Origin: Xylona heveae TC161
Taxonomy: Eukaryota > Ascomycota > Xylonomycetes > Xylonales > Xylonaceae
Direction of reading: 5' to 3'
Length of the DNA: 64,000 nt
Assembly (NCBI RefSeq): GCF_001619985.1
Contig: NW_017264205.1
Coordinates: forward strand, 1-64,000
Under the pieces are notes generated by a model that did no database searches, was not told where the DNA came from, and saw only the letters and a list, made by a program, of their open reading frames with translations. A program made the translations under genes and the position numbers. Positions 22,399-35,991 of this stretch are shown here, piece after piece; the stretch's first letter is position 1, and each line of letters opens with the position of its first letter.

Positions 22399-24331
22399 AG
22401 AATATTTAAATCGTTTAGGCCTTCTTTCTCGCCGTGGCTGCCGCCACTGAATATTGATTTCCCCTCTCTCGATAACTTTGATAAAGGACGGCTTCGACTT
22501 CCGGGACCCTGATCTAACCCCGCTTCACCAAACGCCAATCAGAGTGCCACGTGCGTTTCACCTAAAGGACTAACTAGAGACTTGAGCTGTTGAAGGTCAA
22601 GCTCAGTGTCTACCGATACTTGATAAATCGGACAATTTCAAAATCAAGGCTATTTTTATTCTTCAGGTAGTGATCGTCGTTGTTATCGATTTAAGCGCAC
22701 GTCCAAGGATATTGCCCCGACGTGGGATATAATGCTCAACCGAAGTCGCCGTTGATTGAGTGACGATTTGAATAGATGCCGGATGAGTAAAATGCAATGA
22801 ATGCTAGTCGCTGGAACGCTGGAAGTTATGCAATCAAATTCGTTGATAAAAGTGGATTCGTTTCAAAATAGAATGAATGAGTTGGACAACAATAATGACA
22901 CTGTTGAATGTGTTTTGGTATTATTCGGGAAAAGCGGGATGTGTTGTCCCGTGTGTTGACAACAGACAAGCTGCAATGCAAAAGGATAGAGGGGTATGTG
23001 GGGTCAAAGAAAGGGGCGGGTTTATTATGGGTTTATGTCCCCTCGTGGGCGCGCGCCGAACGTACGAGTTGCAAAAAAAATGTGATCTCATCGGATTCGG
23101 TCCATTCCTAATTATTTTGTGTTCCTTCCGCTTCGTTCGCCCGGTCCTTCAACGAGCGAACCAATGATGCCTCCCATGTGATCTGATCAAGTGTCTGATG
23201 GGCCGATCGCCCGTCTGACTTTCTGCCGGTCCGATAAGACACAGTTAAGGTTTTTCCCATTGGCTTTTTCCCTTTTACCGCTTTTAGTTAAGATTCTGTC
23301 CCTCTTTGGATAAGTTTCAGGCCCAATGTCTCAAGCAAGTTTCACTGTACCCAGGCCTGATTAGCCCGAGAATTGTCGATGGGTCGGCTACTGGACAGGT
23401 ACTTCTTTACGCTGCTTTGCTGGGACCTTTGACAAGGTTTCTGCAGAGTACTCCGTATTGGGCCACTGGTCGAGGAACTCGGGATTCGAAAGTCTAGGTT
23501 GGTGCCTAAGCTATATGCTTGATGCGTGTTTTCTTTGCGTAAGTGAACGGTTGCAGGGCTAAACAAGTACCTAAATCAAATATGTTTTCGAAGTAGCTCG
23601 TGTACCGTAGTAAGTCCGGTATGTTATTCAACTGAGCAGCCATGAAGGAACTTCTTCAGCCATTTACTTCGTTCTTTATTCTTCATGCGCTCCGATAGAG
23701 CAACTGGGTTATTGCTGTAGCCTTTTGTATTCACCGCCTTCGCTTCGATATCCTCTTTTGCTCTAGCGTTTTGTCTCTCGTAGAGAACCCAGGTCACTTG
23801 GTATGGAGGCAGCATGACCCAGGGACAAAGACGAGGATAAGGTTTCTGCCGGGGCCGTGAAGGACCCTTTTGAGGTCATGACACAATCGACGTCATTAAT
23901 TGTAAGAATTGATCACGAGTTCTATTGCAGATCCTAGAACAGACGATATCTTGTCCTTTGCGATTTAGCTAGATGAAGTCATCGTACTTTGGCTCTGGCC
24001 GTTTATGAGATTACGTTACGTTCTCCTAAGAGCATGGACGTTAAAGTGTAGTGGAGCAAAACCAGAAGATCTTTTCATATTGAAGGCTAATTCAATCATA
24101 AAATAAAATAAAAGATAAAACTATTAAAATAACATGCTGCGCGAATGTATAAATGCATTGATATATGCTCGGAGAACAAAGATGTGGTTTAATAGTATCA
24201 TACGTAGGGCTGTGCGTGGTTATTGGGGAAAAAAAAGAGAAACGCATGAATCGAATGTATGATAGACGACGATAGACCAAAGGGTATACAGTACGTTCTA
24301 CAAAAGTGGAGGACACTGCTCGAGACCAATT
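22399..24331. other. intergenic, no gene recognised
   Basis: About 1.9 kb with only short, unsupported frames. It includes a GC-rich patch (GGGCGCGCGCCG near 23048) and an AT-rich stretch near 24090-24240. It contains the 3' side of the TPR gene and the 5' side of the small membrane protein. Confidence 0.5.
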
Positions 24332-25688
24332 TCATCTATTCTGCTCAAATTGCATGTTGTATCCCCCTGTGGCTTCGTCTTTGACCATTTTGAAGTTGTC
24401 AGTTGAGAGACCAAACGGTTTGAGGATACCGTTGCCGAGCTAGATTCGAGTCAGCGGTCATATTATAGAATGTTTCGAGGAAAATGAGTGTAGGTTCGAA
24501 CAGGCAAAAGAACATAGAGCAGTACTATGAAAAGAATGCGGAAAAGAATGAAAAGTATGAAGGAAGAGGAGGGAAGAGGAAAGGAGGAGCGAAAGAGGAG
24601 AAAACAAACCTGCTTCAATTTGGAAAACATCTCTCCCATCTCTTTGCTCTTAGCTTCTTCAATACGCGCGGGCAATGTGCCAAGTGCTTGTCGCACAATC
24701 TTCTTATCTGCTGTCGGGAGGCTTGGCATTGATGCCAGTTCTTTATAATCTATGCATTTCAACATGTCAGCCTTACTCTATTTTGAGTGCTTTTACTGCC
24801 TTTCAAAAGACTATTTCAAAAGGTGGAAGAAAGTCGACAGGATAATAAATACCTTCTTCGGCACCGGCAAGATTTCCCCAGCCCCCTTCCTCGCTTCTTC
24901 CTCTTGCGCGACGCATTAACGCCTTGGCACGTATTCTGTCTACATCGTCGTGGGTCTTGCCACTTCGTTCCAAAGCAGTAGGCTCGGAGGTTTTGGCATT
25001 GGTACTGGTACTTGACTCCTTTGCCGGAGGAGTTTCCGCGGTTCCTTGTCCATCATCCTCATCGTCGTCGCTAAGCTCCTCGACTACTCCCGATGTATTC
25101 GGATCCAGTTTTGACTTTTTTTTTTGTTTCTGTCTTTCCTTGCCATCCTTGGTACTTTCGCCCTCGGAGTTGTTCTTGTTTTTCGGTGGCCTTGGATCCA
25201 AGCGTTCCAGTGCGTCAAGGGCTTTCGTGGCGGCGGTGACGGCTTCTTTCCAGTCTTCAAGTTTCAAATGGCATGCAGAGATGTTACTGCGCAACACTGC
25301 GATTTCATATTCCAGATAGTTTGGGCAAGAGGAAAGAGCCTTGTCGTATTCTTGTATAGCTTCGGTGAAGCGAGACGACCCGAATAGTGCATTGGCTTGG
25401 AGCTTTTGCGAGTTGGACTCTTTGAGGAGGGCCTAGAAAGGGAGTAGTATTAGTTTTGGACTAGAGGTATCTTCTGCGCATGCGTTTAGAGTGCTAAAAC
25501 AGATAAGAACAAGAGCGCAGAGGAACATCAAAGGGACAATCCAGTACGACCAGAAAGTGTAATTATGGACAGGGTGACGTTACCGCTTCTTCTTCCGGGC
25601 TAAAGCGCGGAATCTCAGTTGCTTCTGGGACCTCAGGCGCGGAGGTTTCAGAGCCCCGGCTAGGTTGTGTTGATGGAGTTTCAGCCAT
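24332..25688 (-). CDS. TPR protein of the TTC1 type
   Basis: Tetratricopeptide-repeat protein resembling animal TTC1, an Hsp90/Hsp70 co-chaperone-type adaptor. Four exons, 25688-25584, 25432-24853, 24749-24610 and 24439-24332, give 310 aa. The TPR block starts near residue 36 (LLKESNSQKLQANALF, AIQEYDKAL, LRSNISACHLKL, AVTAATKALD). It is interrupted by a charged low-complexity insert of about 95 residues, rich in Lys, Asp, Ser and Glu, before the last TPR (RIRAKALMRRARG). The C-terminus carries DYKELASMPSLP and LGNGILKPFGLSTDNFKM, both TTC1 hallmarks. Introns are 151, 103 and 170 bp. It is divergent from the HAD gene. Confidence 0.88.
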
Positions 25689-26030
25689 TGCGAATCGTAT
25701 CTGGGCAAAAACCTGGGAGCTCCTGGAACTGCGGTCGGTTGCAAGTAATGACAGTTGAAGCTAAAGGCAACGTCGTTACGTCTTCCGCATGTGCAAGCGC
25801 TCGGATCAGGCAGATCAAAATTATCAGATTAGATTCAACTGATAAGATTGGGATAACGATAAGAAAAATCAACTGATAATCGGATTTCCATGTGTCACTC
25901 CGTCCTGGACCCTTTCTCCCGCGAACAACCTGCGTTATTTTACATTTCCATACCTTGCGTTGGCCTCAAACAGCCCGTTTCCTTCGCATTTGATTATCGT
26001 CTTATTATTCTGAGCCAAGCACAAGCAACC
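25689..26030. promoter_or_regulatory. divergent promoter region of the TPR and HAD genes
   Basis: 342 bp between two start codons on opposite strands. No named motif is assigned. Confidence 0.5.
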
Positions 26031-27275
26031 ATGTCGGCTGCTACATCAGAGTACGTCCTTTTGTCACAGCCAATCTCCCCGCTGCAAATAGTACCCCTCC
26101 GCGGGGATATCTCCAATGTCTTAGCGCAACAAATGCTGATTATCGACCAATGATCATAGATTTCCTCCCGTACGGGCATGCCTGTTCGACATGGATGGGC
26201 TCCTCATCGACTCTGAGGATCTGTATACTCTCTGCACCAATGCCGTGTTGAGAAAATATGGCAAGCCCGATTTGCCATGGAGCATAAAGGCGCAGCTACA
26301 GGGACGGCCTGGCCCGGAAGTACGTCGTGCATTTCTATTTGCCTTCATGATACCTGCATCTTTTACCCGTCGCTTCCTTCGTCTACCTCTCGCACTACCA
26401 GCATTTTCCCCTCTTAGCTTTTGTGCTACTTTCCCGCTGCAAGCCGACTCTCGAGCCTAACTCCTCTCTAGGCCGGCCGCATTTTCCGCGCGTGGGCCCA
26501 ATTGCCCATTACTTCCGATGAATTCATGGATCAACAAACCGTGCTTCAAGAGGAACATTTCCCCAAAGCCCGTCCTCTTCCCGGCGTGCCCGAACTGCTC
26601 GCCAATCTCGACAGCACGCAGAAAAGCAGCCCGCGACGGCCGACGCACATTGCGCTCGCCACGTCATCGAAGCAAAGCAACTTTACGCTGAAAACGACCC
26701 ACATAAGCGATCTCTTTGACAGACATTTCCCCAACGACCGACGTATTCTCGGCGACGACCCGCGCATCCCCAAGGGCCGCGGCAAGCCAGCGCCCGACAT
26801 TTATCTCATGGCTTTACGCCTACTTAACGAAAGCATCCGTCGCACGTGGGAGGAGAATGGCCGTGTAGGCGAGCCCGAGCCGGAAATCACTCCGGAAGAG
26901 TGTCTCGTGTTTGAAGACTCAGTGCCAGGCGTCGAAGCGGGTCGCCGGGCAGGTATGAGGGTGATCTGGTGCCCTCATCCGGGACTCCTGAACGAGTACC
27001 GTGGCAGAGAAGGACAGGTCCTGGCGGGCTTAACGGGAGAGTATAAAGAGGATGACGCGACACAGAGCGCGCCCGCTGCTCTGGGTGTCAATGGCAATAC
27101 CAGTGACGACCTCCTGTCTGGAAACCCGGCCCAAGCCGAGCGCTCCGGAATCAAGAGTTCCAGTGTCCACGGCACGCCTGGCGAAGTTGATGATGGCTGG
27201 GGAGAGTTGTTGGAGACATTGGTGAATTTCCCGTATGAGAAGTACGGCATTCATGTCCAGAAGAAGTCAACTTGA
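26031..27275 (+). CDS. HAD-superfamily phosphatase (HDHD1/pseudouridine-5'-phosphatase-like)
   Basis: Predicted small-molecule phosphatase of the beta-phosphoglucomutase-like HAD branch. Exons 26031-26050, 26160-26319 and 26472-27275 give 327 aa. Motif I is FDMDGLLIDSE, with nucleophile Asp17 and acid Asp19; motif II is ATSS; motif III is the Lys in GRGKPAPDIY; motif IV is FEDSVPGVEAG. The helical cap lies between motifs I and II. First-exon length is only 20 nt, but both introns (109 and 152 bp) restore conserved text (SEFPPVRACLF and PEAGRIFRAW). A C-terminal insert of about 60 Gly/Asn/Ser-rich residues precedes the final helix. The exact substrate cannot be told from sequence. Confidence 0.88.
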
Positions 27276-29203
27276 TGGGGTAGAGAGAAGCGGTTGAGCT
27301 CAGATATCTATACCACGCTTCCCTTTCTTTGGATGATTCTTCAACATATTCGAATTGGCAGATTTGGATTCTGCGGCAGCATTGTACCACCGCCATTTCT
27401 CTGGTCATTATTATCAACAGCATCGGCATCAGCATAAGTACTCCCCCTTATTATACAGAAAAGTTCAAACTATACCCGGGGGGAGTGTACAAAACCTTCT
27501 CCAGCCAAAAGGATGATTTGGGCTCGCCGTATCATCTCCTGAAATTTGGTCGCAGTTGTATGGGGTTGAACGAATCGATTGGATCTAAACCTAGATGTCA
27601 CGTTCAAATACAATTTTTGGGTTATGCAACGATACAAACTAAGAAATAGAATGGCATTGCACTGCGTTGTACATATTCCAGCTGCAATAAATCAAAGACC
27701 TGATCCTTACAAAACTCGACGTCACGTCACGCACAAACACGGAGCTGTAAATCAGCACCTGCGGAGCCTGATGAGAGAGTAAAATAATTATTTGCAATTA
27801 GAATGAACTATGAACTAAACGCCTCGCAGTCCCTTGTCCCGTAATAAAGGCAATAGTGCGTTGCCTTCGAAGTATCGCTGATATTAAAAGCATATTACGC
27901 CATGATATGCCAGGATATGCCATGCTTGAACGCGAGATTTCCTGATAAACGCTTCAACATGCAAAAGGCACAAATCATGCCGCTCCACATGTAAATGTAA
28001 TAAAAACGAAGACAAATCAACTCGAAGAAACCATGAAAAAAGAGAAACAATCAAGCGAACAAAACAAAACGCCCGGCATGAAAAAGCCGATTAAAGCACA
28101 TACCGATCCGAGCATTGGATTCGCGAAAATTGACAATTTGAGCGGAGAGTGAAAGGGAGGTGAAAGGTGATAATGGTTTCGCCGTCAATGATTCAAATAT
28201 GACGGGTAGGTCGCCCGGGAATGTTTGCAGTTAAAATGTTCCTGGGACAAGATATTGCTTCTTTTATCCTGGAAGATGAGGAGAAGGACACATCTCTCTC
28301 CAAATAGTATTTAAGATCCTGAAGATAGCGGAGATTAGAGAAGGCGGTGAGTGATAGAGAGCAAACTGAGTATTGAGAGTGAAGTATTCCTGACGTATTC
28401 CGTGAGGTAGAAGGAATGCGTAGACTGGGCTCGGTCAAATAGTGTTTCCCGAACCAAAAGAGATAAAGATTAGATGGAACCCGGTAGACAGACAAAGCAT
28501 GTAAAAAGCTGACAATCAGATTCAAGGCAAATGTGGATTCATGGGCTGGATATGATACCACCAAATCCGTTTCCCCGTCTAGTCTTCCGTGACCGTAAAT
28601 GATACCTCATGCCGATTCTTTTTTTTTTCTTGTTGTTTTTTCTTTTGATATTTTTTGGCAGTGCTTTTTTCTTTTCGTGAGTTGAGTTGAATGAGCTGAG
28701 AAAAGAAACCTGGAAAACAAAACAAACATCAAGGGGGCAGAAAACTTATCAGAGGAGAAAAAAGTTAGGACGTGAGTATGAAACTCCCAGCTGTCTCTCT
28801 CTAGATTGACCCAGGTTCTTTCCAATCCGATGCTGTTAGCGATGCCGATGAGAAATTTTAGCGACGCAAGGTCCCGCTTCTATCTCTGGGTGAGAGAGCC
28901 TATTCCAACCACATGGAAATAGGAACCCGAGTTGCTTTTGTGATCTCTTAATCGAGTATCTCCGCCAACCTTCTTTGTCTACCAAAGTAGCCCAGGCTAA
29001 GATGTAAACCGCAATTCCATGAAAATGCAATATGAATGGTGAAACGAAGCTGACAAACAAGGAAGTGAGAAATATGCTTGAGAGGAAAAAATTATTCAAG
29101 TTCAATAGTCAAAAACGACATGACCTTCGGATTCTGCATTTCAGATCATCTCTGCTGTAAATATTCGCAAAAGCGAGAAGCGCTGTTCGATACAACAACC
29201 AGA
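27276..29203. other. intergenic, no gene recognised
   Basis: About 1.9 kb. Minus-strand frames at 28193-28564, 28607-28825 and 28836-29105 have hydrophobic stretches but no family, weak starts and no splice logic. A T10 run lies near 28619-28628. Confidence 0.45.
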
Positions 29204-31974
29204 TTAGTCCCGTCTGGATTCTGGATTCTTCCGATGGCGACGCGTACTTCTGATCGGCTCATAATCAGAATCGGTATCGGATGTCGGGCGCTTTCGCTTT
29301 GTTCCTTGAGAAGCCGTGGTGGAGTCAACGTCAAGGGCGCCAAGATTCGAAGATGCCAAAGATGAGAATGGGGTAGTGCGGGGATCGAGCGAGACACTAC
29401 CGCTTCCGGTAAAGTACGGAGGGCTGCCAAATTCGATTGAAGTGTCAGTATTCATAGTTGGGTAAGGACTAGTTAAATTGGGGTAGGCGGATTGACCAGC
29501 CATGTTGGCGCTCATTCCAGCATCCTGGCTGGACTGCAGAGAGGCCTGCATAGACTGAAGCGCGGTTTTTTCCAAGGCCTTGCTTTCAAGTCTTTCAAAA
29601 ATCTCTAGATCCCGTAAAGCGCTATTTTCATAATAATTTTGGTCGATAACCGTCGTAATTCCCTTGCCATATGTGACTGTCTGCTTGTCTTTCACATACA
29701 AGCGCTGAGGAGATAGCCGTGATAATTCCAAAAATTTCCCCTTATTGTCAGGGCGGTTGATGTACCGAAAGATTTGCTCAGCTGAGCCGTCAAACGGAGG
29801 TTCCGTAACTATCTGTTGGCTTGACTGACGCATTTGCGCAATCGGTGCATTATCGGACGGGGCGGAAACGCGAGAACCGAGACTGTTATCAAATGTTAAT
29901 TGGTTTGCGAGAGTAGGGGGCTGCGGCGTGTTTGTGTAATATTGAGAATCATTGCCTTGCCGTGGAAAATTGGAGCCCACAGTGGAACCCTGGAACGGGA
30001 CCAATTCAGTGGAAGTTTGAGGCGGCGCCATCGTCGGGCCGCTCTGGTTGAGGAGAGACGGATCTAGATAGAGATCTTGATCGAGCGTTCGCTGTCGAGG
30101 GTGAACCAGAGCTGGGGCAGGCTGCTCTTGGATCCGACTCCCGGCGTCCAACGTGGAATTATTCTCAGCGGTTGCTCTTTCTTGTGCTGGAGGAGATATG
30201 GAGTTTCCATGCGTGGATGCCCTTGAAGTCTCGCGCTTTATCGACCTAGTATCCTCTGGAGTGTTTTCCGCACGAACACTCGGATCACTTATACCTTGCC
30301 TCAGAGCACCTTCCATTTGCTTGACTCGTCTGCCGGCACGAATGACATCGGCTTTCCGAAGGTTGACCTTCTTGTTAGAAACGGCCCTCTGATTGCAACG
30401 TTAGCGTTGCGGAGGTAAAGAGCCCTGCTAGCAAGCTACTTACATCCATGTGCGCCTTTGGATTGTCGACTAGACCATCGATATATATCGAATCCATCAA
30501 GCGTTTGCAAACCGTCTTATGAAACTGCATCGGAAAAGTCAGACAGAACTGCCATTACTAAAAAGATGACATGAACACCTACCGTCAGAGCTTTGCAAAC
30601 TTCCTCAACACGATCGCTTAGAGTAGGAAAGTCCGCAACAGCTTTGTTAGACGTCCGTTGCCATTCAGGTACAAGAGGGCCCCTCTGTTGTCGATCAATG
30701 CATTTCATCTGGACGAGGACAGCGTCAATATATTGAACAATGATAGTAGAATTTTTTGACGTGCTTACAAGTAATTCCCAGCAGACAGCCTGTATTTGTT
30801 TTGCTGAGTACTTTCCAGTATGAAAGCTTCGCCACGCTTGAGATGGCTTATCAGGTGTGCCAGATTCTCCTGGTGCATTATCTCGTGTGTTTTCTAGATT
30901 GCTCATGGCAAGAAAAAGTCGCTTCACATAGCGCTGGCAATCGTTGTTTGTCCGCGGTATGGTTGGATCACCGCCAGCCCTTCGTCGCTCAAAGTGAGAG
31001 ACCCTGTACCGCTGAACTGTTCGCCAATCTGCAAATTCCTCCTGATACCCGTCGTTGTGCTTCCGACCCTGTGGAAGATTGATCGCCGGTGTGGGGTTTT
31101 CAATGTCAGGATAAGGAACGTTCCAGGAGCTTGAGCCACCATTATAATCGCGCTCCTCTCTGGCAGCGACCCTTGGAATTTCAGTGGCTGAATCTCTAAT
31201 TCTGTTGCTGTACCGCTGCTCCTTTTCTTCGTATGACCGGCCCATTTGGGTAAACTCAGGGTGGTAATCAAGTGAGCCAAGGTATGGGTAATTCTGGTCC
31301 TCTGTAGTAGTAAGGTCCACCGGCAACTGAGCTTGAATGTTCGGCTGATGAGGATTTGAGACTGGATCAAGGTACGTCTCACGTGGCAGTCTCGCTTGGG
31401 TTTGACCTTCAAAGTGGTGAATGTCTAATGGTCCATCAGGGGATGCCGAAGTCCTAGATGTGGTTTGGAGTGTGAGTGATTCAGTAGTAGGAATGCTGAC
31501 TCGAGGTTGAGTCGGTGACACAGGCATCGTCATTATTCCCCCACTTGCGGTTGTGGATGGACCTGGCATGATCGCAGACTGACTTTCAACCTGAGGCGTA
31601 TTGTAGAAGTATTGTGGATGGGGTGCCGCCGGGAAAGGATTTGTTAAGTCTGCCGACGCTTCTGTTCCAGTGAGCATAAGCGGTGGAACTGATGCCTGGC
31701 TAAGAGGGTATTGGCTTGCTGCTTGGTTGTTAGTGACGTAGTTGAAGTACGAATTGTAATAATTCGATGGGAGGCCAGGGAGACGATTCGAATTTAACCA
31801 CTCAAACTGAGACTCGTCCAATGCTTGATCAGAACTTTCCAAGCCTTCGAAAGGTAGAGGCGGCAGAATGTCTCCTGACACGTTTTCGTCTTGATTTTGG
31901 GTGTCAGAAACAAAGTTGGGATTCAACTCTCCGAAAACGATGGAAGTGTCAAACTCAGACTCGTGATCGTCCAT
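29204..31974 (-). CDS. conserved-looking protein of unknown function, probably nuclear
   Basis: Three exons, 31974-30583, 30524-30444 and 30388-29204, give 885 aa. Both introns (58 and 55 bp) have strong signals (GTAGGT...GATGCAG and GTAAGT...ATCAG) and keep frame. The first ~320 residues are Pro/Ser/Gln/Thr-rich and probably disordered. A helical, charged block of about 200 residues follows, containing EEFADWRTVQRYRVSHFERR, WELLVSTSKNS and, across the splices, FHKTVCKRLMDSIYIDGL, then KADVIRAGRRVKQMEG. The rest is again low-complexity. The C-terminus has two basic clusters, KRKRP and RRHRK, which look like nuclear signals. I do not recognise a domain. The start is the ATG at 31974; an earlier in-frame TTG was discounted. 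Confidence 0.7.
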
Positions 31975-34791
31975 CACTGCAGAGTACTTGAGCCGAGCGA
32001 GACTCAACTACCTAAGCGATGGTGAGTGTTTCTAGGGGTAAAAATAGGGTCTCTCCCAGCACAAGCAAAGACAGGCAGTTGAGCTCGCCTTCACACAACG
32101 TGACTAGGCACCAGGACTTGCTTGATGATAAAAATTTCGGGTTGAGAGAAAACAATTCAAAGCAACGGATTGGAAAGGAAGATGCTGAAAGTTTGCAAGA
32201 ACACAGAAGCGACTTTTCTCAATTGAGTTATGCCCGTTTATTGATGCCTCGCTATTGACATAGCCATGCATGAATATCTAGCGGCTGGACAATAGACCTC
32301 AATTGAGCGATTGTCGTTCTGGAAAATAGGGAAGTACAGTAGGAGCGAGGAAACAATAGGACCAGTGACTGACTAAAGTGAAAGGCACTATTACTTACCA
32401 GATAAGACAACTGGGCCCAAAGCTTCCGAAAGGTCTACGTAAAAGGCAATCTCACAGGGAGCTTGCTTCCACCCCACAGACTGCGCTGCAACATCAGTTG
32501 AGTAAAAAAAAAAGCAAACTCTGGATCGAGACAAATGTATCAAATACATGAAGGTCATCGCATGCCCTGGGATTGAGGCGATCCAACGGAGATTCAAATT
32601 ACTTCGAACCTACCTGCCCAGTCCAAAAACGCACTCTCCCCTATCTGCCCGTAGCAGCCAATATTACTCCGAACCTTCAACAACAATGATCGGGAACGGG
32701 TGCTGACGGAATACGATGAGAGCTGACTTGGCTTTCGAGGCAACGAGTCCAGAAAGAGGCACCGTGACGACGACAAGTACAGATTGTATCAAGACCAAAT
32801 GGCTCCTTACGAGCCAGTGACGAAGATTGCGGTAATGAAGACGTTGTTTTTTTTCCAAGACCAAAATCGAAAGTAACCAAAAGAAAGTTAAAGGCAGGAA
32901 CAAAGCGAACGAGCAGTCGAGGGGCCAGGCTATTTGAATCCCGGCCTCCTCTGCATCTGTCTGTGAATGCAGCGCCAGACAACATTTCGAATGTGTCATA
33001 TCGTGAATCTGCACAAACGGTATCAGCTAAGCGTCACAGAAACTGCGTCACGAGCGCAAAGCCAGGCTGTGAATGCACCTTCAAAATATACCTGAAGGCG
33101 TGATACCGTGCATACAGATCCGATGACACAAAAGTGCAATGACGTGTACTTTGTCATAGCAAGGCTCTCCGGCATATCATATTCACAAGTCGGAACAATG
33201 TTCTGCCCTGAACCTGATCGGAGGAAAAGCTTGCAAACAAGCACAATCGACAGCAGTTTAGATAGAGGATGCCGACACATAGCAGAGAAGAATCGAATTT
33301 TGCCATAGGTAAGCAATCTTTATTGAATGATTTCTAGATAATGTTCCATACAGCGTTATCGAACCCCTTGGCTTTGACTGTCCATCTGGTTAGCGACAAG
33401 CTTCTTTTATAATAGAAATCAGAGGCGTTTCTAACAAACCAAGATCAGGAAACCCCGAGCCCCGGAAGGATGAAACTATCGAATGCATGCTCACCGATCG
33501 ATCAGGGGCTCTAGGACTATTTCGTTATCAAGCAAACCACAATTTCGATCCTTAAAGAGAACAGGTCAAGAAGTTTGTAAATTTTCCCTATAATCCGTGA
33601 TTATTGCAGACCTTGGCTAACCCAGACCAGGATCATGTAGACTGGAAGATCATTCGTTTCAGCAGAATGCTCAACTAGCTTTCGGAAGGCACCAGCCCAA
33701 AATCGAATCCGAATACACTGAAAGAAAGAAAAAAACAGATCACGAAACATCGTCTTCGAATTTGCCGGCACGTATTGCCGCAGCAGTATATCAGAGCTTC
33801 GTGTACAAAAGTCGAATCCAGAGCAACGTTCATTTTCGTATTCATCAAAAGGAGAACAGCTGTAACAAGAAGATCATCAAAGTGTCAGCGAAAGAATACG
33901 AGCTCGAACAAAACATAAATATGGATATCCTTAAAAGCATTTAACCACGTTGCTCCATACAGTAGTATGGCAGCCTCATGACATAGGTTGTTTAACAAGC
34001 AAACCAGAAATAAGAAAAGAGTGGTATTGCCGATTCAACCTAAAACAAGAATAATGATGCGTATATGACCAGAGAACTAGGCGGTCGTCCATAGTGCATT
34101 CAGAGAAACTGAAAACCGATGAACAGAGATATAGGAAACCTAGATTAATCTGAAAGTCTTCTGAATCGTCAAGAAGAAGACCAAGTAAGGAAACAAGAGC
34201 AGGAATGCCACATTGAAATAGAGATCGTAGAAAGCTTAGATGAAGGCGTTCCGCGGTATAGCAGCATCTTTCTGATGGCTTGCTCAGTTGGAAAACAAAA
34301 TCTCCCAAGAAATCGGATCAAGGAATATTTGCAAAACAATTTCACATAAAATTTTGTTGGAACTATCTGGAAAAAGTACAATTTTTCCACGACGTTTTAT
34401 TTACCAACGTCACCTATGTAAAAAGAGGAAACAACGAGTTGGGAAAGAGCAGTCGTGAACGTTGTGGTGCGGGCTTCGCTTACCCGGCTACGCAATTTGG
34501 CTGGCGAACAGGGATGCCCATGCACAAGGGTGCACAACGATGAAGCTAGGAAAGGCGAGAAGTCATAACACATCATACGGCATTAAAATTTGAAAGAATA
34601 TTCCATGAAGCATCAAGTATATACTGTCAAATTAGAAAAGTTCATTTTTTGTATGATAAACGTACAAGGGGTAGCATCCAAATACCGCTGACCCCTACAG
34701 ATTCCCGCCAATCCAGCAAATAACGCCACTGATATGCAAGCCCGAAAATTGCTCAAGAACCCTAAAAGAAATCCGAGGTACAACAATAATT
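31975..34791. other. intergenic, mostly empty
   Basis: About 2.8 kb. Minus-strand frames around 32664-33280 may form a small spliced membrane protein and are listed separately. From 33300 to 34790 only short unsupported frames are seen. Confidence 0.45.
32664..33280 (-). CDS. possible small two-exon membrane protein
   Basis: A minus-strand frame with an ATG near 33280 (MCRHPLSKLLS) runs to a good donor (CAG then GTATAT) near 33090. An acceptor (TTTGTGCAG) about 80 bp on restores an open frame to a stop at 32664. Together they would encode roughly 180 aa with a signal-like hydrophobic start and two further hydrophobic segments (FALFLPLTFFWLLSILVL and SHLVLIQSVLVVVTVPLSGLV). I recognise no family. 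Only the splice fit and hydrophobicity support it, so it may be chance or a gene remnant. Confidence 0.22.
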
Positions 34792-35991
34792 TTACCAGTT
34801 ACGACGCGGAGCTCCCCTATTTCGGGCATTGAAGTTTCCGCGATTGGCATTTGCGTCTCCACCCATCATCGGGTTGAAACCGAATCCCATCTGCTGCTGG
34901 TTGGGCTGGCCAAAACCCTGGTTGCCAGCTCCAAAACCCGGTGGCTGACCACCAGGGCCACCTTGGGTTGGAGGGCCCTGAGGCATCTGTGGCGTCGGTT
35001 GCTGCATGAACATACTGGGATCCATCTGCGTGGGATCCATGCCAGCAGCCATGAATTGCGCCATTTGTTGCATCATTTCAGGTGGCATGTCCGGCATGCC
35101 AGGCATTGGAGGCATGGGCATCGGTGCTGCTGGCGCGCCAGGCATTGACGGCATTCCGGGAAGACCAGGCATTCCAGCAGGCATGCCGAGCATCATTTGC
35201 ATGTCATCCATCTGCTTCCTTTGGTCTTGCACTTCCTTGCGTAACGACTTTTGTTTCAAGCAATACGTTGCCCAAGTAAATTCGTCAAATCCGTAGTTAA
35301 AATAATCCGAAATATCAGATCCAGGGCGCCGCCACGGTTTGTCAAGTTCGGCCAAATCTAAGCTGGTCAGCACCTTGTTGGACAACTAGAGCTTGGACTC
35401 AAAGTACCTTCATCAATGTCAATATCCGTGAGTTTCTTTTCCGAGGAGCCGTATATGGGAATCGCATCGACGTCGAGAGTAGAAGTCGCGACAGCAGGGT
35501 ACTCTGCTCCAGACTTTGGAGGTGTTCCTTTGGCCGGGGTAGTCTCCCTTTTAATTGGTGTTTGTGCTTTGACCGTAGCATCGGAGGAAGCTGTTCGAGT
35601 GGGAATATTCTTGATGGAGCTGTATCTCGATGGTTGACTTTCCACATGGCATGTCAGTGTGCTGTTTCAATTCATGTGGGGAAAAGTAACTTACGGAGGC
35701 GGCTCAGGCATTGTTCCATCTTTGTGCTCCGTAATGATATCGATGTCCTTTGCGCGATTAGCGAAAAATCCAAGACACCGTTTACAATCTCTTCGGACAT
35801 ACAGAGTCGCTTTCCTCCTCCTCTTCGTCCTCTTCCTCGTCTTCATCTTCTTCTACATCCTCCTGCTTTACTTGATTGCTCACGGGAGCTCCATTCGGTC
35901 CATTCTGAGTCTGCTGAGGGCGCTGCTGCAACGAGGAAATATCAGGAGTAGTCTCCTGAGGAGCGTAGAAATCATCGTCTTCTTCCTCCAT
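34792..35991 (-). CDS. FIP1: Fip1, mRNA 3'-end polyadenylation factor subunit
   Basis: Subunit of the cleavage and polyadenylation factor that tethers poly(A) polymerase to the complex. Four exons, 35991-35803, 35747-35695, 35637-35408 and 35357-34792, give 345 aa. The N-terminus is acidic ([11 protein letters not shown], then a Glu/Asp run). The Fip1 motif is formed at the last splice, residues ~158-195: [13 protein letters not shown], then [15 protein letters not shown]. After a short helix the tail is Met/Pro/Gly-rich ([13 protein letters not shown]-type repeats) and then Gln/Gly/Asn-rich, ending in an Arg-rich RNA-binding-like tip. Introns are 55, 57 and 50 bp. It is divergent from NUP49 across 301 bp. 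Confidence 0.93.
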
